Positions 1 through 6,877 of a stretch of 8,366 bases of DNA are shown here, in pieces; positions within the stretch are counted from its first letter, which is position 1; each line of letters opens with the position of its first letter. Location: the NCBI GenBank assembly GCA_017882025.1, contig JADGQG010000077.1, positions 1 through 8,366 of the forward strand, read 5' to 3'. The stretch comes from Chloroflexota bacterium. GTDB taxonomy: Bacteria > Chloroflexota > Limnocylindria > Limnocylindrales > CSP1-4. The notes beneath the pieces were generated by a model. It had not been told where the DNA came from, ran no database searches, and saw only the letters and a program-made list of their open reading frames with translations. The position numbers and the translations under genes are program-made.

Positions 1-126
1 GATCTCCGCGGTCGCGCCCTTGAAGTCGAAGCGCGTGGCGATCTCGCGCCGGACCTGGTCCAGCGCGTTGCGGAGCTCCTGGGCATCGAACTCGGAGACC
101 ACGTCGAAGGAGAATTCGCCAGCCAT
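1..126 (-). CDS. yajQ: YajQ-family (DUF520) nucleotide-binding protein, N-terminal part
   Basis: Only the first 42 codons lie in the window; the gene runs off the left edge. The peptide opens MAGEFSFDVVSEFDAQELRN and continues with a segment containing REIATRFDFKG. This matches the start of E. coli YajQ, where a short beta strand (SFDIVSE) is followed by a helix and the strongly conserved S/TRFDF motif. Family members are about 160-165 residues with two ferredoxin-like domains; they bind nucleotides or RNA, and some pseudomonad and Xanthomonas members bind cyclic di-GMP. The role here is unknown. The ATG start is supported by a strong Shine-Dalgarno sequence. The gene lies 83 nt downstream of cinA on the same strand, so it may be read through from that operon or use its own promoter. 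Confidence 0.9.
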   Translation of the reverse strand, partial: MAGEFSFDVVSEFDAQELRNALDQVRREIATRFDFKGATAEI

Positions 127-129
127 CGG

Positions 130-136
130 TTCCTCC
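130..136 (-). promoter_or_regulatory. Ribosome binding site of yajQ
   Basis: On the minus strand this reads GGAGGAA, with the GGAGG core 5 nt before the ATG at 126. It is the best Shine-Dalgarno match among the starts in the window and fixes the yajQ start. Its strength fits a gene that begins translation independently rather than by coupling. Confidence 0.8.
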
Positions 137-180
137 GTATCGCCCAACGCGCGCGCCGGGACCCTTCGGTCGTTGCGCCA

Positions 181-209
181 AGTATGCCGATCGCGCCGGC
201 GCCTGTCCG
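181..209 (-). promoter_or_regulatory. Possible sigma-70-type promoter for yajQ
   Basis: On the minus strand CGGACA (209-204) is separated by exactly 17 nt from CATACT (186-181). Each hexamer matches 4 of 6 consensus positions, and transcription would start near 174, about 48 nt before the yajQ ATG. The element sits just after the cinA stop, in the largest gap downstream of the operon start. The match is weak and could arise by chance; the gap also holds the GC palindrome GCGCCGGCGC (193-202). I see no clear terminator for the upstream operon here. Confidence 0.3.
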
Positions 210-770
210 TCAGCCGGTGCCGCGGGAGCCGCCCGCATCGGCCGGGTTCGCCGCATCGCGCGGTCCCGGCGTCCCCGCCGCGATAGCCGAGGCCCGCTCC
301 AGGAGGAGCTCGAGCGCGGCCCGTGCGCTCGCGGCCTTGTTCGCCTCGCGGTCGCCGGACCACGCGAACCGCCGGATCTCGATCCCGTCCGGGTCAGCCA
401 CGGCTACGTACGTGAGGCCGATCGGCTTTCCGGGCATTGCCCCGGACGGGCCCGCGATCCCCGTGATAGCCACGGCGAGATCGACGCCAAGCCGCGTCCG
501 CGCCCCGGCGGCCATCGCCCGGGCGGCCTGCGCGCTGACGGCGCCGTGCTGTCGGATCACGATCGCCGGCACACCCAGGAGGTCCTCTTTGATGGCATCG
601 GCGTACGCCACCACCCCACCCCGGACGTAGCCCGACGAACCGGCAACGTCCGTCAACGCGTCGCCGACCCGCCCCCCCGTGCACGATTCGGCCGTCGCGA
701 CCGTCAATCCGGCCGCGAGGCAGATTTCCTGGAGGCGTCCCGCCAGGAGGCGCAGCTCCGGCTCGGCCAT
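210..770 (-). CDS. cinA: CinA C-terminal domain protein (PncC-like nicotinamide-nucleotide amidohydrolase)
   Basis: This 186-residue protein is a stand-alone CinA C-terminal (CinA_C/PncC) domain. Family members deamidate nicotinamide mononucleotide to nicotinate mononucleotide in pyridine nucleotide salvage. Visible motifs are AESCTGG (27-33), VVAYADAIK (53-61, with the conserved Tyr and Lys), GAVSAQ (76-81) and TGIAGPSG (103-110). These are the hallmark blocks of the family, and the conserved Ser of AESCTGG is present. The N-terminal molybdopterin-binding-like domain of full-length CinA is absent, and residues from about 166 on form a Gly/Ala/Pro-rich tail that is probably disordered. I chose the ATG at 770 because GAGGG lies 5 nt upstream and the gene then begins 8 nt after rodZ; an ATG at 827 in the same frame would add 19 poorly conserved residues and overlap rodZ. 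It is the last gene of the tight operon. Confidence 0.93.
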   Translation of the reverse strand: MAEPELRLLAGRLQEICLAAGLTVATAESCTGGRVGDALTDVAGSSGYVRGGVVAYADAIKEDLLGVPAIVIRQHGAVSAQAARAMAAGARTRLGVDLAVAITGIAGPSGAMPGKPIGLTYVAVADPDGIEIRRFAWSGDREANKAASARAALELLLERASAIAAGTPGPRDAANPADAGGSRGTG

Positions 771-775
771 TCTCG

Positions 776-780
776 CCCTC
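776..780 (-). promoter_or_regulatory. Ribosome binding site of the cinA-like gene
   Basis: On the minus strand this reads GAGGG, 5 nt before the ATG at 770. It shares bases with the rodZ stop codon (TGA at 781-779), so terminating ribosomes sit directly on it. It decides between the starts at 770 and 827 in favour of 770. Confidence 0.65.
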
Positions 781-2143
781 AGGTCCGGTTCGTCCGCTTC
801 GGCGGATTGGGCGGCTGGAAGAGCCACGTCTCCGGCGAGCCGCCCTTCCCGAGGCTCCCGAGGCTCGTGCCGTTGAGGGTGAACGAGGTGGCGCCGGCGT
901 TGCCGGTCCTGACCTCGACGGAGGTTGTGCCGCTGAAGGTGAGCGTCTGGCCGTCATTGACGACGAGCCCGCCGGACCCGGTCGTCTTCGACACGGCGCC
1001 GTCGACCCATACCTTCAGCCATGCGCGACCGCCCTTGATCTCCACGACGAGGTTCACACCCCGGTAGACGACCGTCACGTTCCGCGTCAGCGTCGTGGTC
1101 TTGCCCTCACTGCTCTTCGCGGCGATCGTCAGCGTCCAGCGACCGGCGGTCAGGTCGACGTTCGTCGTAAACGAGCCGTCAGCGGCGGGCGTGACGTCGA
1201 TTGGCGCGGGCGAAGCCGGCGTGGGTGCGGCGGACGCCGTGGGCAGCCCCCCCGGCGCAGGACCCGCGTACGCCGCGGCGACATTGACTGTCGTCGCGTC
1301 GGTGGCGTGGCCCGTCACGGGGATCGCCCCATTCTGGAACGTGGCACCGTCTGCGGGCGAGTCCACCGCGAGCGTCGGGGCGACGACCGGGCTGAACGGG
1401 ACGGTGATCACGAGTCGAACCGGATGCTCGGCGGCCTTGCCAGTCTTCGGGTCGACCGCGCTGACGTCGAACTGGTTCTTGCCCCGCCGAAGCTCAACCG
1501 TGGCCAGCCACGCCCCGTCGCCGGCCGCGGTGATGTTCAGCGGGTCGCGGCCCGGCGCCTCGATGGTGATGAGGCCACCGGCGACGGTCGTCCCGCGGAG
1601 GGCGTACGAGCTGGCGCCCTCCGCGACCTCCGTCACCACGGTTGGCGGCTGGAGGACGTTGAGCGGCGGCGGCTCGGAGAAACGGACGAGCTGGAAGCCG
1701 ATGTAGGCGAGGATCGCGAGCACGACGACCGTGACGACCGCCGCGACCACGATGCCGGAGCTGAGCACGAGGCCCTTGCGGGCGGCCACGAGGGGCCGTG
1801 GCACGACGATCACCGGCTCGGGCACGTACGCCGGTGCCTCGCGGTGCCACTGGGCGACGGCCTCATCCGGGTCGAGGCCCAGGTATTGGGCGTAGTTGCG
1901 GAGGAAGCCGCGGACGTAGACGCCGCCCGGCAGCGACGCGTAGTCGCCACGCTCGAGCGCGGCGAGGTAGGCGCGCCGGATCTTCGTCTCGCGCTCCGCG
2001 CGAAGGAGGTCGATACCCTTTGCCTCGCGTGCGGCAACCAGTCGCTCCCCCAGTGGATCGGTGCCCGCGCCCGGACGCCGATCCACGATCGGCTCGCGAT
2101 CCGGTTCCGTCCCGGCCGGGCGGGCGTGGTTGCGCGTCCTCAT
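779..2143 (-). CDS. rodZ: RodZ-like membrane protein with HTH_25, one TM helix and an enlarged extracytoplasmic region
   Basis: The 454-residue product has RodZ architecture. A short charged N-terminus leads into an Xre-type HTH_25 domain (about 29-100, LGERLVAAREAKGIDLL... with the typical GGVYVRGFLRNYAQYLGLD block at 73-91). One hydrophobic helix follows (about 124-150). The outside part contains two beta-rich, Ig-like segments (about 169-248 and 256-359), the second interrupted by a Pro/Ala/Thr-rich stretch (about 293-316), and ends in a DUF4115-like domain (about 364-443). In known cases RodZ binds MreB through the HTH domain and supports rod shape and cell-wall elongation; binding here is inferred. 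The ATG start overlaps the ftsK stop (ATGA), implying translational coupling. The reading frame stays open upstream to 2935 only as a shadow of ftsK. The ectodomain is longer than in most simple RodZ proteins. The E. coli protein has about 337 residues. Confidence 0.88.
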   Translation of the reverse strand: MRTRNHARPAGTEPDREPIVDRRPGAGTDPLGERLVAAREAKGIDLLRAERETKIRRAYLAALERGDYASLPGGVYVRGFLRNYAQYLGLDPDEAVAQWHREAPAYVPEPVIVVPRPLVAARKGLVLSSGIVVAAVVTVVVLAILAYIGFQLVRFSEPPPLNVLQPPTVVTEVAEGASSYALRGTTVAGGLITIEAPGRDPLNITAAGDGAWLATVELRRGKNQFDVSAVDPKTGKAAEHPVRLVITVPFSPVVAPTLAVDSPADGATFQNGAIPVTGHATDATTVNVAAAYAGPAPGGLPTASAAPTPASPAPIDVTPAADGSFTTNVDLTAGRWTLTIAAKSSEGKTTTLTRNVTVVYRGVNLVVEIKGGRAWLKVWVDGAVSKTTGSGGLVVNDGQTLTFSGTTSVEVRTGNAGATSFTLNGTSLGSLGKGGSPETWLFQPPNPPKRTNRT

Positions 2144-4485
2144 CGGTCGTCCCCATCGTCGGCGTCCGCCGGTGCCGCCGCGCCGCCCGCCTCGCGCCGG
2201 AGGACCTGGCGTGCGTTCGAGCCGTCGAAGGTCCCGATGTAGCCGCGCGCCTCGAGCTGGTCGATGATCCGGGCCGCACGGGCATAGCCGATCTTGAGGC
2301 GCCGCTGCAGCAGCGACGCCGAGGCGCGATCGTACTCCTGGACCACGCCGACGGCATCCCGCAGGAGCCGGTCGGCGTCGTCGTCGGCGAGGTCGTCCAC
2401 CGATCCGGTGGAGTCTTCCTCGTCCTCGAGGATCCCCAGGTCGTAGTGCGGCTCTGCCTCCGCCCGCCAGTGGGCGGTCACCGCGCGGATCTCCCGATCC
2501 GCCACGAAGACGCCCTGCAGGCGCAGAGGGCGCGGGAGGTCTGACGGCTGGAAGAGCATGTCGCCGCGGCCGATCAGGTCCTCGGCGCCGGGGGCGTCGA
2601 TGATCGTCCGGGAGTCGATCTGGGACGCCATCGCGAACGCGATCCGGCTCGGGAAGTTGGCCTTGATGAGCCCCGTCACGACATTGACAGACGGTCGCTG
2701 GGTGGCGAGGACGAGGTGGATCCCGGTCGCACGCGCCTTCTGGGCGAGCCGGACGATCGGATCCTCCACGGTCCGGCCGTCGCGCATCATCAGGTCGGCG
2801 AGCTCGTCCACGATGATCACGATGTAGGGCAGCCGATCCGCCGGGTCGGCCCGCGTCTCGTTGTACGAGGTGATGTTCCGGGCGGTGGCGCCGGCGAACT
2901 TCCGGAAGCGCATCTCCATCTCGGCGACGGCCCACTTGAGCGCGGCCTTGGCCCGATCGGCCTCGGTGATGACCGGGACCAGGAGGTGCGGCATCCCGTT
3001 GTAGTCGGCCAGCTCGACGCGCTTCGGGTCCACCAGGATCATCCGGACATCGTCCGGGGTAGCCCGCATGAGCAGGCTCGTGATCAGCGCGTTGACCATG
3101 ACGCTCTTGCCGGAGCCGGTAGCGCCGGCGATCAGGAGGTGCGGCATCTTCGCGAGGTCGGCCGCGCGGGCGTGACCCGCCACGTCGCGGCCGAGGGCAA
3201 ACGCGATCCGCGACGGGATCGCCGCAACGTCGGGATCCTCGAGGATTCGCCGGATCGCCACGACATTGAAGTCCATGTTCGGGATCTCGAGACCCACGAC
3301 CGTCTTGCCGGGGATCGGCGCCTCGATCCGGATCGTCCGGGCCGCCAGTGCCATGGCGAGGTCGTCCGCGAGCCCCTCGATCCGGCTCACCTTGACGGAG
3401 GGGTCCGGCTCCACCTCGTACTGGGTCACCACCGGGCCCGCGCTCCAGCGGATCACGCGGCTGGGGATGTTGAAGCTGGCGAGCTTGCCGACGATGATCG
3501 CCGCGTTACGCGCGTGGTCCATGCCAACGTTGGACATCCGCGGCGCCACGTCCTCGAGGAGCGTCATCGGCGGCAGGTGGTACTCCCGGCGCACCGGTGC
3601 CGCCGGCATTCCCGCCCGGCCCCTCGCGAGATCGTCTTCCGCGGCCGTCACGCGACCGGGCGCCGCAGAGGCTCCGTCTGGGAAGAGCGTCATCCGCTCC
3701 CCGGTGATCGGGGCCGGCGGCGGTCCGGCGAAGACGGAGGAAACCTGCGCGGGCTGTTCGAACGGCGACGGAATCTCCGGTCGCGCGGCTTCACGGGCGC
3801 TCCGGCCGTCGCGCAGCGTGGCCCCGCTCCCGGGCGCCGGCTGGGATTCGACGCGCGTGCGGCGCGCCTGCCCGATGACCGCCGTCCCGGCCGACGCGGC
3901 GGGCGCGGCGAGCGCGCTCCCCAGGCCGCGGGCGCCGCGCCCGAAGGGTGCAAGGAGCTCGCGCACCGGCCGGTCAAGCGCGACGACAAGGCCGGCCAGG
4001 AGGGTTCCGAGGAAGACGATGAACGCACCGAGGGGGCTGACCAAGCCACCGACGAACGTTGCGAGCGCGGCCCCGATCCGGCCGCCTGAGCGCCCGTCGA
4101 GCACCCCGCCGTCGACGAGGAGCGCGATCAGGGCGAGCGCCGCGGTGAACGCGACTGCGGATCCCGCCAACGTCCGAGGCCAGCCTGCTCGCACGCCCCC
4201 TGCCCGCTCCAGCCAGATCCCGAGGCCGATCAGGATCAGCGGCAGGAGCCAGCGGCCGGAACCGAACCACGGCGCAATCACGTTGAGGATCCAGTCCGTC
4301 AATGCGCCACGACCCTGGAACACGAGCCCGATCAGGATCACGGCACCCAGCACGAGCAGGACCACCGCCACCAGCGAGCGCGTAACATCCGGCGAGAGCC
4401 GCGGCATCCCCGAACCCGGAGACGACCGTCGGCGGGGCGTCCGGGTCCGGGACCGTGCGGCCGGCTGGCGGCGACGCGTCGCCAC
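2140..4485 (-). CDS. ftsK: FtsK/SpoIIIE family DNA translocase
   Basis: This 781-residue membrane-anchored ATPase pumps chromosomal DNA at the division septum. Residues 1-26 are a very Arg-rich cytoplasmic tail. About four hydrophobic helices follow (roughly 36-56, 76-92, 106-124, 143-170). A Pro/Ala-rich linker (about 171-300) leads to the motor, which begins at YHLPPMTLLE (302-311). Walker A is GATGSGKS (454-461); Walker B is IVIIVDE (555-561). The block LATQRPSVNVVTGLIKANFP (593-612) is diagnostic of the family. A C-terminal winged-helix gamma domain (about 701-763, LLQRRLKIGYARAARIIDQL) is present; it recognises orienting DNA sequences and, in E. coli, contacts XerD. The length resembles SpoIIIE (about 787 residues) rather than the much longer E. 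coli FtsK. The GTG start directly abuts the rnj TAG and has GAGG 5 nt upstream inside rnj; the next in-frame ATG (4407) has no good ribosome binding site. Confidence 0.96.
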   Translation of the reverse strand: MATRRRQPAARSRTRTPRRRSSPGSGMPRLSPDVTRSLVAVVLLVLGAVILIGLVFQGRGALTDWILNVIAPWFGSGRWLLPLILIGLGIWLERAGGVRAGWPRTLAGSAVAFTAALALIALLVDGGVLDGRSGGRIGAALATFVGGLVSPLGAFIVFLGTLLAGLVVALDRPVRELLAPFGRGARGLGSALAAPAASAGTAVIGQARRTRVESQPAPGSGATLRDGRSAREAARPEIPSPFEQPAQVSSVFAGPPPAPITGERMTLFPDGASAAPGRVTAAEDDLARGRAGMPAAPVRREYHLPPMTLLEDVAPRMSNVGMDHARNAAIIVGKLASFNIPSRVIRWSAGPVVTQYEVEPDPSVKVSRIEGLADDLAMALAARTIRIEAPIPGKTVVGLEIPNMDFNVVAIRRILEDPDVAAIPSRIAFALGRDVAGHARAADLAKMPHLLIAGATGSGKSVMVNALITSLLMRATPDDVRMILVDPKRVELADYNGMPHLLVPVITEADRAKAALKWAVAEMEMRFRKFAGATARNITSYNETRADPADRLPYIVIIVDELADLMMRDGRTVEDPIVRLAQKARATGIHLVLATQRPSVNVVTGLIKANFPSRIAFAMASQIDSRTIIDAPGAEDLIGRGDMLFQPSDLPRPLRLQGVFVADREIRAVTAHWRAEAEPHYDLGILEDEEDSTGSVDDLADDDADRLLRDAVGVVQEYDRASASLLQRRLKIGYARAARIIDQLEARGYIGTFDGSNARQVLRREAGGAAAPADADDGDDR

Positions 4486-6168
4486 CTAGACCTCGACGAC
4501 GACCGGGAAGACCATCGGTCGTCGCTTCGTCTGCTCGTAGAGGTACCGCGAGACCCCGTCCTTGATCTGGCTCTTGAGGAGTGCCACCTCGCTGATGTGG
4601 TCGCCAGGGTTCTCGATGGCCGCCACGACGCGTCGTACCGCCTCGGCCATGATCGGGTCCTTCTCATTGAGGTGGACGAAGCCCCGGGTGATGATCTCGG
4701 GCCGCCCCACGACATTCCCGGTCTGCTTGTCGACGGTGACGACGACCATGAACATGCCGTCGTTGGCGAGCGCTCGCCGGTCGCGAAGGACGACTTCTCC
4801 GACGTCGCCCACGGACAGGCCGTCGACATAGACGTAGCCGGCGGTCACGGGCGTGCCGCGGCGGGCCGTCCCGTCGGCAAGGATCTCGATTGGCATCCCG
4901 TTCTCGAGGATGAAGACGTTCTCCGGCGCGACCCCGGTCTCGATCGCCAGGCGCCCGTGCTGGACCTGCATCCGGAACTCGCCGTGCATCGGGATGAAGT
5001 GGCGGGGCTTCGTCAGGCCGAGCATCAGCTTCAGCTCCTCCTGGCTGGCATGCCCGGAGACGTGGGCGCGCTTGATGGCGTGGTAGAAGACGTTGGCGCC
5101 GGCCTTGAAGAGGTTGTCGATGGTCCGGGCGACGTACTCCTCGTTGCCAGGGATGGGGCTGGCCGAGACGATCACCGTGTCGCCCGGCTGGATCTCGACG
5201 AAGCGGTGGTCGCGGTTGGCCATCCGGGCGAGGCCTGCCATCGGCTCGCCCTGGGCGCCGGTGGTGCAGATGACGAGCTTGTCGGGCGCGATGTCGCTGA
5301 TCCGCTCCTTGGATACGATCCGATCGGCGTCGTAGGTCAGGTAGCCCAGGTCGCTCGCGATCCGGAAGTTCTGCTCCATCGAGCGGCCGATGACGGCAAC
5401 CTTCCGGTTGAAGCTGGCCGCCGCGTCCAGGACCTGCTGGACGCGCGCGATGTTGCTGGCGAAGGTCGCCACGATGACCCGGCCGTCGAGCGGCTCCATG
5501 ATCTCGCGGAACGCGTCGCCGACGGTCCGCTCCGACGGCGTATAGCCCGGGTTCTCCGCCCGCGTCGAGTCCGAGAGCAGGCAGACCACGCCCTCCTCGC
5601 CCAGCTTGGCAAGGATGTGGAAGTCCGAGAGCCTGCCGTCGACGGGCGTGTGGTCGAACTTGAAGTCGCCGGTATGCACGACCGTGCCGACCGGCGTCCG
5701 GAGCGCGATCCCCATCGCGTCGGGGATCGAGTGCCCGATCCGGAACGGGACAACGGTGAACGGCCCGATCGGGATCTCGTCCCCGGGCTCGAGCCCGATG
5801 AGCGGGTTGTTGTGGAGCTTGTGCTCCTTGATCTTGTTGCCCAGGAGCCCGCGCGCGAGGATCGACGCGTAGACCGGCACGCCCGGAAACTCCGGGAGCA
5901 CGTACGGCAGCGCGCCAACGTGATCCTCGTGGGCATGGGTGATGAGGAACGCACGGACGTTGGCGCGACGCTCCTTGAGGTAGGTGATGTCGGGGATGAC
6001 GAGGTCGATGCCGAACATCTCCTCGTCGGGGAACATCAGGCCGCAGTCGATCACGACGATGTCGTCCCCGTACTCGAAGACGTACATGTTCTTGCCGATC
6101 TCCCCCACCCCGCCGAGCGGGATGATGCGGAGCGGCGTGTCGTTGGTGGCGGGCGTCTGGCTGGTCAT
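4486..6168 (-). CDS. rnj: Ribonuclease J (metallo-beta-lactamase/beta-CASP family)
   Basis: This 560-residue enzyme has the usual RNase J length (B. subtilis J1 is 555). It combines 5'-to-3' exonuclease and endonuclease activities in mRNA decay and rRNA maturation. The metal-binding motif HAHEDH is at 78-83, preceded by IPLGGVGEIGKN (16-27) and DCG (41-43). Further metal ligands are His146 (GHSIPD) and Asp168 (HTGDFK). The beta-CASP region carries ATFASNI (234-240), the SGHASQEE block (371-378), and the PMHGE motif with His395. The C-terminal domain ends in RYLYEQTKRRPMVFPVVVEV, typical of the family. All expected catalytic residues are present, so it should be active. It starts 4 nt after the glycosylase stop; GTGAGG lies very close to the ATG (2 nt), so coupling probably helps initiation. 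It shares the locus with pnp, another RNA-decay enzyme. Confidence 0.97.
   Translation of the reverse strand: MTSQTPATNDTPLRIIPLGGVGEIGKNMYVFEYGDDIVVIDCGLMFPDEEMFGIDLVIPDITYLKERRANVRAFLITHAHEDHVGALPYVLPEFPGVPVYASILARGLLGNKIKEHKLHNNPLIGLEPGDEIPIGPFTVVPFRIGHSIPDAMGIALRTPVGTVVHTGDFKFDHTPVDGRLSDFHILAKLGEEGVVCLLSDSTRAENPGYTPSERTVGDAFREIMEPLDGRVIVATFASNIARVQQVLDAAASFNRKVAVIGRSMEQNFRIASDLGYLTYDADRIVSKERISDIAPDKLVICTTGAQGEPMAGLARMANRDHRFVEIQPGDTVIVSASPIPGNEEYVARTIDNLFKAGANVFYHAIKRAHVSGHASQEELKLMLGLTKPRHFIPMHGEFRMQVQHGRLAIETGVAPENVFILENGMPIEILADGTARRGTPVTAGYVYVDGLSVGDVGEVVLRDRRALANDGMFMVVVTVDKQTGNVVGRPEIITRGFVHLNEKDPIMAEAVRRVVAAIENPGDHISEVALLKSQIKDGVSRYLYEQTKRRPMVFPVVVEV
4491..4494 (-). promoter_or_regulatory. 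Ribosome binding site of ftsK within the end of rnj
   Basis: On the minus strand GAGG occurs in the last sense codons of rnj, 5 nt before the ftsK GTG at 4485 (GAGGTCTAGGTG). It supports the GTG start over the internal ATG at 4407. Confidence 0.6.
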
Positions 6169-6172
6169 GGCC

Positions 6173-6877
6173 TCACGTGAAGAGCGTCAGTTGGTCGGTC
6201 TCGGATGGTTGAGGGGCCGCGTCGACCGGCGTGGGCCCGGCATCGGGCGGCGCCGGGGCGAACGTCGCGGTCGTCGAAGGGTCGCGGAGGCGTCGCGCCT
6301 CCATGAGCGCGGCGGGGATCAGGGTGGTGTCGGCGAAGCTGGCGGTCTCGATCGCCGCCGCCCGCAGGGCGGCCGCCGGGTGGTACATGGCGAAGACCCG
6401 GGCAGTCGCGGCGCCGGTTGCAGGGTCGACCGGTGCCGTGGTCCCGTGCGCCCGGCTGATCGTGGTACCCGGCATGAAGCGGCTCATCGAATGCCGCCCC
6501 AGCGTCACCACGAGGGCAGGATCGAGCACCTGGAGCTGGCGGCGGAGGTACGGTGCGCAGGCCGCGACCTCATCCGGCTCCGGGTCGCGGTTGTCCGGTG
6601 GCCGGCACTTGACGATGTTCGTGATGAAGACGTCGCCGCGCTGCCAGCCGATGGAGGCGAGCAGGCGCACGAGGAGATCTCCCGCCCGCCCGACGAACGG
6701 CCGGCCCAGTCGATCCTCGTTGACGCCCGGGCCCTCGCCCACGAAGACGACCTCCGTCATGGGGTCTCCCTCGCCGGGCACCGCGTTCGTGCGGCCGGCG
6801 TGGAGCCGACAGGCGGTGCAGGCCCGAACCTCCGCCGCGAGCGCATCGAGCGCGGCGCGGCGTTCGGGGGCGGTCAC
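6173..6877 (-). CDS. udg: Family 4 (4Fe-4S) uracil-DNA glycosylase
   Basis: This 234-residue protein removes uracil from DNA, the first step of base excision repair of deaminated cytosine. Motif 1 is GEGPGVNED (47-55), the family 4 form, as opposed to the GLAPG of family 5. Motif 2 is MYHPAA (164-169) with His166. Four cysteines fit the iron-sulfur cluster: Cys20 and Cys23 (ACTACRLH), Cys91 (VKCRPP) and Cys107 (AACAPY). The conserved blocks GRPFVGRAG (58-66) and TNIVKCRPP (86-94) are also present. The catalytic domain ends near residue 198. A tail of about 35 Pro/Ala/Thr-rich residues follows and ends in QLTLF (229-233), which resembles a sliding-clamp-binding motif. The GTG start overlaps the asd stop (GTGA), and a GGAG lies about 8 nt upstream. 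Frame and motifs leave little doubt about the family. Confidence 0.95.
   Translation of the reverse strand: MTAPERRAALDALAAEVRACTACRLHAGRTNAVPGEGDPMTEVVFVGEGPGVNEDRLGRPFVGRAGDLLVRLLASIGWQRGDVFITNIVKCRPPDNRDPEPDEVAACAPYLRRQLQVLDPALVVTLGRHSMSRFMPGTTISRAHGTTAPVDPATGAATARVFAMYHPAAALRAAAIETASFADTTLIPAALMEARRLRDPSTTATFAPAPPDAGPTPVDAAPQPSETDQLTLFT

Noticed and set aside
771..827. A longer start for the cinA-like gene
   Set aside because: It would overlap the end of rodZ and add residues without family similarity; the ATG at 770 has a well-placed GAGGG.
2144..2935. Upstream extension of the rodZ frame
   Set aside because: Arg/Pro/Gly-rich and out of frame with ftsK, which is clearly coding there; the HTH domain begins shortly after the ATG at 2143, which forms a standard ATGA junction.
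2716..4089. Long plus-strand open frame antisense to ftsK
   Set aside because: Low-complexity Arg/Asp/Gly/His-rich product with no motif; the opposite strand carries a complete FtsK with Walker motifs.
4597..6180. Long plus-strand open frame (527 codons) antisense to rnj
   Set aside because: It is a GC-bias shadow: the product is rich in Asp, Arg, Val and His with no recognisable fold, while the minus strand encodes a complete RNase J with all catalytic motifs.
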